Positions 59,537 to 63,642 of a stretch of DNA of 63,642 nt are shown in pieces. The first letter of the stretch is position 1; every line of letters starts with the position of its first letter. Origin of the DNA: Ruminococcus sp. (GTDB lineage Bacteria > Bacillota > Clostridia > Oscillospirales > Ruminococcaceae); NCBI GenBank assembly GCA_017634275.1, contig JAGBNQ010000062.1, positions 1 to 63,642 of the forward strand, in the 5' to 3' direction. The notes beneath the pieces are model-generated. The model worked only from the letters and a program-made list of their open reading frames with translations, searched no databases and had not been told where the DNA came from. The translations under genes and the position numbers were made by a program.

Positions 59537-62500
59537 ATGAATATTTTTGATAAGATCTTTAAAAGCCTGCCGTTTTCTTCCGATATCGACAGAGTTATCG
59601 ACGGCGGCTATACCCCTGCCTGCATAACAGGCCTGTCATCTATCCATAAGGCGCAGGCGGCAATGTATCTGAGCGGTAAGTCAAACACCCTCGTCATCTG
59701 TGATGATGAGGCGGCCGCTACCCGTATGGCTAATGATATCAATGAGCTTTCCCGTGCCGATATCGCGGCGGTCTTTCCTGCAAAGGACTTGAACTTTGCC
59801 TATTTGGAGGGCGCATCAAGGGAATATGAGCAGCGCCGTATAGGTGCGCTTTCCGCCCTTTTGAGCGGTAAGGCGCGCGTTATTATCTGCTCTGTCGAGG
59901 CGGCAATGCAGCTGACTATCCCTGCATCAAAGCTTAAGGAATATACCTTTACTCTTTCTCGGGGCGATGAGATATCCGTCACCGACCTTACCGAGCGGCT
60001 TATCAACTGCGGCTATACAAGATGTGAGCAGGTAGAGGGCGCTGCGCAGTTTTCCGTCAGAGGCTCGATAATAGATATCTTTTCCGTTTCCGAGCGCCGC
60101 CCGTTTCGTATGGAGCTTTGGGGCGATGAGATAGATTCTCTTTGCTATTTTGATACCGAGAGCCAGCGCCGTACCGACCACCTTGACAGTATAACCATAG
60201 CCCCTGCTGCCGAGATAATCTGCGGCAAAGACGAGCTGATAGAAAAGATAAATTCCCTCTCCTCAAAGGTCAGGGGCAGACTTACCGATAAGATAAGGGC
60301 GCTGCTTATGCGCGATATCGACGCGCTTAACAGCGGCATCACCCTCAATAATATGGATAAGTATTATAACTCCGTCTATAATGAGAGAACGGGTATCCTT
60401 GACTATTTCACTGAGGGTGATATCTGCGTTGTCTGCGAGTATTCAAACTGTATCGACAAGGCAAAGGCAATAACTACCCAGCTGCGCGAGGATACCAAGC
60501 TGCTTATAGAGGACGGCGTTTTGTTCAATCAGACTGCCGATTTCTTCTCGGGCTTTGAGCTTGTCATGAAAAAGGCTTTGGAGAAAAAGTCCGTATTTAT
60601 GGACACATTTATGCGCAGCCATAACGATATAAAGTTTAAGCGCCTGATAAATACCGACTGCCGCCAGACCTCGGGCTGGGGCGGTGATATGAAAACGCTC
60701 ACCGAGGAGCTTACCGCATTCTGCGATGCGGGCTACTGCACGGTGCTGCTTGCAGGAAGTGACAAGACGCTCCCCATTCTTGTGCGTGACCTTAACGACA
60801 GCGGTATAAGTGCCGAGATACTTACCGATAAAAGCGATATCCTTCCTTCAAAGGTCTATGTAAGGACGGGCAGCGTTTCGGGCGGCTTTGAGTACCCCGA
60901 TATAGGGTGCGCTATGCTCACCCAGAGAAAAACACTCGATGTAAAGAAAAAGCCCAAAATAAAGCGCCCCGAAAACAGCAAGAAGATAAACAGCATTGCC
61001 GATATAGCAGCAGGCGACCTTGTTGTTCACTCAATGTATGGTATCGGCCGCTTTGCAGGTATAAGGAACTTAGAAACAAACGGTGTCAGAAAGGACTATA
61101 TCACCATAAAATACGCTGGCACCGATGTTTTGTATGTTCCCGTTACCCAGCTTGACCTTGTTTCAAAATATATCGCTCCCGGTGATGAGGAAAATGTAAG
61201 GCTCAATAAGCTCAATTCTATGGAGTGGTCAAAGACAAAGACCAAGGTTCGCAAGGCTGTCAAGGATATGGCAGAGCAGCTCACAAAGCTTTATGCCGAG
61301 AGGCAGCTTGCAAAGGGCTTTGCTTTTTCCGAGGATAACGAGTGGCAGACCGAGTTTGAGGAGCGCTTTGAGTATACCGAAACAGATGACCAGCTGCGCT
61401 CGATAAACGAGATCAAGCAGGATATGCAAAAGTCGGTGCCTATGGACAGGTTGCTGTGCGGAGATGTCGGCTTTGGCAAAACAGAGGTCGCTCTGCGCGC
61501 CGCATTTAAGTGTATGCTTGATTCAAAGCAGGTGGCTGTCCTTGTGCCGACTACCGTTCTGGCATGGCAGCACTATCAGACGGCCGTCAAGCGCTTTGAG
61601 CATTTCCCGATAACCGTCGAGCTGCTCTCCCGTTTCAGAAAACCCAAGGAGCAAAAGGAGATACTCAAAAAGCTCACAAGGGGAGAGGTAGATATTGTTA
61701 TCGGCACTCACCGTATAGTTCAGGACGATGTTGCCTTTAAGGACTTAGGCCTTGTTATCGTCGATGAGGAGCAGCGCTTTGGTGTCGCCCATAAGGAAAA
61801 GTTCAAGGAAAAGTATAAAAACGTAGATGTTCTTACCCTTTCGGCAACGCCTATTCCGCGTACTCTTAACATGGCGCTTTCGGGCATTCGCGATATGTCT
61901 GTGATAGAGGAGCCTCCGCAGGACAGGCACCCCGTTCAGACCTATGTTTTAGAGCATAATGACGGCGTTATCGCTCAGGCTATCGCTAAGGAGCTTAGGC
62001 GCGGCGGTCAGGTCTATTACCTTTTCAACCGCGTTGAAACTATTGCCCATAAAGCGGCAATGCTCTCAAAAATGCTCCCCGAGGCAAGGATAGGTATCGC
62101 CCACGGCCAGATGAATGAACGCGAGCTGTCGGAAATATGGCGGCAGCTCATCGAGCATGAAATTGATATTTTGGTCTGCACGACTATAATCGAAACTGGT
62201 GTTGACGTTTCTAATGTTAATACCCTTATCATCGAGGATTCTGACAGAATGGGGCTTTCCCAGCTCTATCAGCTGCGCGGCAGGGTAGGGCGCTCAAATA
62301 AGCGCGCATTTGCATATTTCACATTCAGGCGCGGCAAGGTGCTTACTGAGGTCGCGGAAAAGCGCCTTAACGCTGTTAAGGAGTTCACCCAGTTCGGCTC
62401 GGGCTTTCATATCGCAATGCGTGACCTTGAGATTAGGGGCGCAGGCTCTGTTCTGAGCGGCCACCAGCACGGGCATATGGAGGCTGTCGGGTATGATATG

Positions 62501-63007
62501 TATCTGCGCCTGTTAAGCGAGGCTATGGCATCTCTGAAGGGCGAGGCTATGCCCCGTTCTCCCGAGGATTGCCTTGTTGATATCGCGATCGATGCCTATA
62601 TCCCCGAAAAGTATATAGAAAGCCTTCCTCAGCGAATAGATGCTTACCGTAAAATAGCCTTAGTCGTTACCGAGGAGGACAGCCGCGATGTCGTAGATGA
62701 GCTTATCGACCGTTTCGGCGACCCGCCGAAGGCCGTTATGGGGCTAATAAATGTAGCGCTTATGCGAAATACCGCCTCGCGCCTCGGCATCAAGGAAATT
62801 TCCCAAAAGGGCGACAGTATCTATTTCTATATCGACAGTCCCGAGATCACTCAGATAAAAGCGCTTATGGCAAAGTATAAGAGCCGCGTTAAGTTTAACG
62901 ATAAGCAAAAGCCCTATGTTTCTGTAGCACTTACAAAGCATCAAAAGCCTTCCGTTCTGATGAATGAGGTGATAGGTGTTATGAAGGCAAATGAAACGGC
63001 TGTTTAA
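59537..63007 (+). CDS. mfd: Transcription-repair coupling factor
   Basis: 1156 residues, full length. UvrB-like N-terminal domain (EYEQRRIGALSALLSG), RNA polymerase-interacting domain (GDLVVHSMYGIGRFAGI), then RecG-like helicase with Walker A GDVGFGKTEVALRA, DEEQRFGV (DEEQ box), LSATPIPRTLNMAL and QLRGRVGRS. C-terminal domain present. It removes stalled RNA polymerase and recruits UvrA. Confidence 0.97.
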   Translation: MNIFDKIFKSLPFSSDIDRVIDGGYTPACITGLSSIHKAQAAMYLSGKSNTLVICDDEAAATRMANDINELSRADIAAVFPAKDLNFAYLEGASREYEQRRIGALSALLSGKARVIICSVEAAMQLTIPASKLKEYTFTLSRGDEISVTDLTERLINCGYTRCEQVEGAAQFSVRGSIIDIFSVSERRPFRMELWGDEIDSLCYFDTESQRRTDHLDSITIAPAAEIICGKDELIEKINSLSSKVRGRLTDKIRALLMRDIDALNSGITLNNMDKYYNSVYNERTGILDYFTEGDICVVCEYSNCIDKAKAITTQLREDTKLLIEDGVLFNQTADFFSGFELVMKKALEKKSVFMDTFMRSHNDIKFKRLINTDCRQTSGWGGDMKTLTEELTAFCDAGYCTVLLAGSDKTLPILVRDLNDSGISAEILTDKSDILPSKVYVRTGSVSGGFEYPDIGCAMLTQRKTLDVKKKPKIKRPENSKKINSIADIAAGDLVVHSMYGIGRFAGIRNLETNGVRKDYITIKYAGTDVLYVPVTQLDLVSKYIAPGDEENVRLNKLNSMEWSKTKTKVRKAVKDMAEQLTKLYAERQLAKGFAFSEDNEWQTEFEERFEYTETDDQLRSINEIKQDMQKSVPMDRLLCGDVGFGKTEVALRAAFKCMLDSKQVAVLVPTTVLAWQHYQTAVKRFEHFPITVELLSRFRKPKEQKEILKKLTRGEVDIVIGTHRIVQDDVAFKDLGLVIVDEEQRFGVAHKEKFKEKYKNVDVLTLSATPIPRTLNMALSGIRDMSVIEEPPQDRHPVQTYVLEHNDGVIAQAIAKELRRGGQVYYLFNRVETIAHKAAMLSKMLPEARIGIAHGQMNERELSEIWRQLIEHEIDILVCTTIIETGVDVSNVNTLIIEDSDRMGLSQLYQLRGRVGRSNKRAFAYFTFRRGKVLTEVAEKRLNAVKEFTQFGSGFHIAMRDLEIRGAGSVLSGHQHGHMEAVGYDMYLRLLSEAMASLKGEAMPRSPEDCLVDIAIDAYIPEKYIESLPQRIDAYRKIALVVTEEDSRDVVDELIDRFGDPPKAVMGLINVALMRNTASRLGIKEISQKGDSIYFYIDSPEITQIKALMAKYKSRVKFNDKQKPYVSVALTKHQKPSVLMNEVIGVMKANETAV

Positions 63008-63198
63008 GTGGTATTTTTTCTGTACTGATGATGTCTAAAATGTATATTTAAAGCGCTTTTTGAAAGCTTTATTCCGTTATTTTCACTAATGAAAAATCGC
63101 CGTTTTAGTCAATATGCACAAGTTAGTTAAGGAAATATTGTGCAATTTTAACTTGTTAAAATTTATTGAAATGTATAGTAATTTTTTCTCAAATCTGT

Positions 63199-63204
63199 TA
63201 TAAT
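63199..63204 (+). promoter_or_regulatory. -10 box of ppdK
   Basis: TATAAT 95 bp before the start codon; no clear -35 hexamer. The rest of the 292-bp gap after mfd shows no gene. Confidence 0.55.
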
Positions 63205-63299
63205 ATATGTTGTAAACCGTGTGGACAGGCTGTATTGATGTAAATATTTTACAGTACCGTCTGCGGATTTTCAAATATTCTATTTGGAGGTAGAAACCA

Positions 63300-63642
63300 A
63301 TGGCAAAGAAGTATGTTTATCAGTTTACCGAAGGTAATGCTAACATGCGTGAGCTTCTCGGCGGTAAGGGTGCAAACCTTGCTGAGATGACATCTATTTT
63401 CGGTAAAGACCGTGTTCCTCAGGGCTTCACGATCACAACAGAGGCTTGTACTCAGTATTATGAGGACGGCGGTATCAGCGATGAGATCATGGCTGAGATC
63501 GAGGCTAACATCACAAAGATGGAAGAGGTTACAGGAAAGAAGTTCGGCGATGTAGCTAACCCGCTGCTCGTTTCAGTTCGTTCGGGCGCAAGAGCTTCCA
63601 TGCCCGGTATGATGGATACTATCCTTAACCTTGGCCTTAATG
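63300..63642 (+). CDS. ppdK: Pyruvate, phosphate dikinase, 5' part
   Basis: The first 114 codons are inside the window. Start [20 protein letters not shown] with GGAGG upstream; [11 protein letters not shown] and [20 protein letters not shown] are hallmark PPDK sequences of the ATP-grasp domain. It interconverts PEP and pyruvate with PPi. The rest lies beyond the right edge. Confidence 0.95.
   Translation, partial: MAKKYVYQFTEGNANMRELLGGKGANLAEMTSIFGKDRVPQGFTITTEACTQYYEDGGISDEIMAEIEANITKMEEVTGKKFGDVANPLLVSVRSGARASMPGMMDTILNLGLN

Overview
The window looks like chromosome of an anaerobic gut or rumen Firmicute of the Ruminococcus type (Oscillospiraceae). This is inferred from pyruvate formate-lyase and AdhE fermentation genes, several cytoplasmic and secreted carbohydrate-active enzymes, pyruvate phosphate dikinase, a two-gene SUF Fe-S system, strong AGGAGG ribosome sites and frequent TTG starts. 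No rRNA, tRNA, CRISPR array or intact transposase was seen.

The most unusual region is bases 1-8719, on the minus strand. It is a tandem array of at least 22 paralogous small genes and continues past the left edge. Each encodes an N-terminal segment of exactly 51 residues ending in a double glycine (V/I-S/A-G-G), like a Nif11-type or bacteriocin-type leader, followed by a quite different 21-92 residue core. Most cores carry two CxxC or CxxxC knuckles like miniature zinc ribbons; a few have one Cys or none. Three promoters at 8756, 5915 and 700 share the same layout: two or three tandem 11-bp repeats ending exactly 10 bp before TATAAT. This suggests one activator controls the whole array. The array also holds a frameshifted copy, deletion remnants and a readable extension behind a stop codon, so it is actively duplicating and decaying. 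No modification enzyme or leader peptidase-exporter is visible in the window.

Bases 8892-9875 hold a MITE-like inverted repeat and a phosphotransferase-fold gene. Next come adhE, a cluster of SGNH esterase, GH2 glycosidase, CE2-like esterase and CE4-like deacetylase (13082-19818), pyruvate kinase, a surface beta-helix lipoprotein and the sufC/sufB-type pair.

Bases 25392-29739 form a pyruvate formate-lyase locus in which the enzyme is split. The core has the Cys-Cys site but no glycyl radical domain. An 80-residue glycyl radical protein is encoded separately, and a 68-residue protein between them resembles the first half of that domain but lacks the radical motif. The activase follows.

The rest is mostly housekeeping and signalling: a FIST-GGDEF and PAS-GGDEF-EAL pair, acylphosphatase, a PatB-type lyase, a MarR regulator, ung/galE/methyltransferase with an unlisted 44-residue membrane peptide, glpK, polyphosphate kinase with a novel tail, PP2C phosphatase, PAP2, a heterodimeric ABC exporter, HAD hydrolase, GNAT, LCP protein, prfC, rpiB, a sigma/anti-sigma pair, glmU, a small AT-rich island with an XRE regulator and a C39-like protease broken by a stop codon, then pth, mfd and the start of ppdK.
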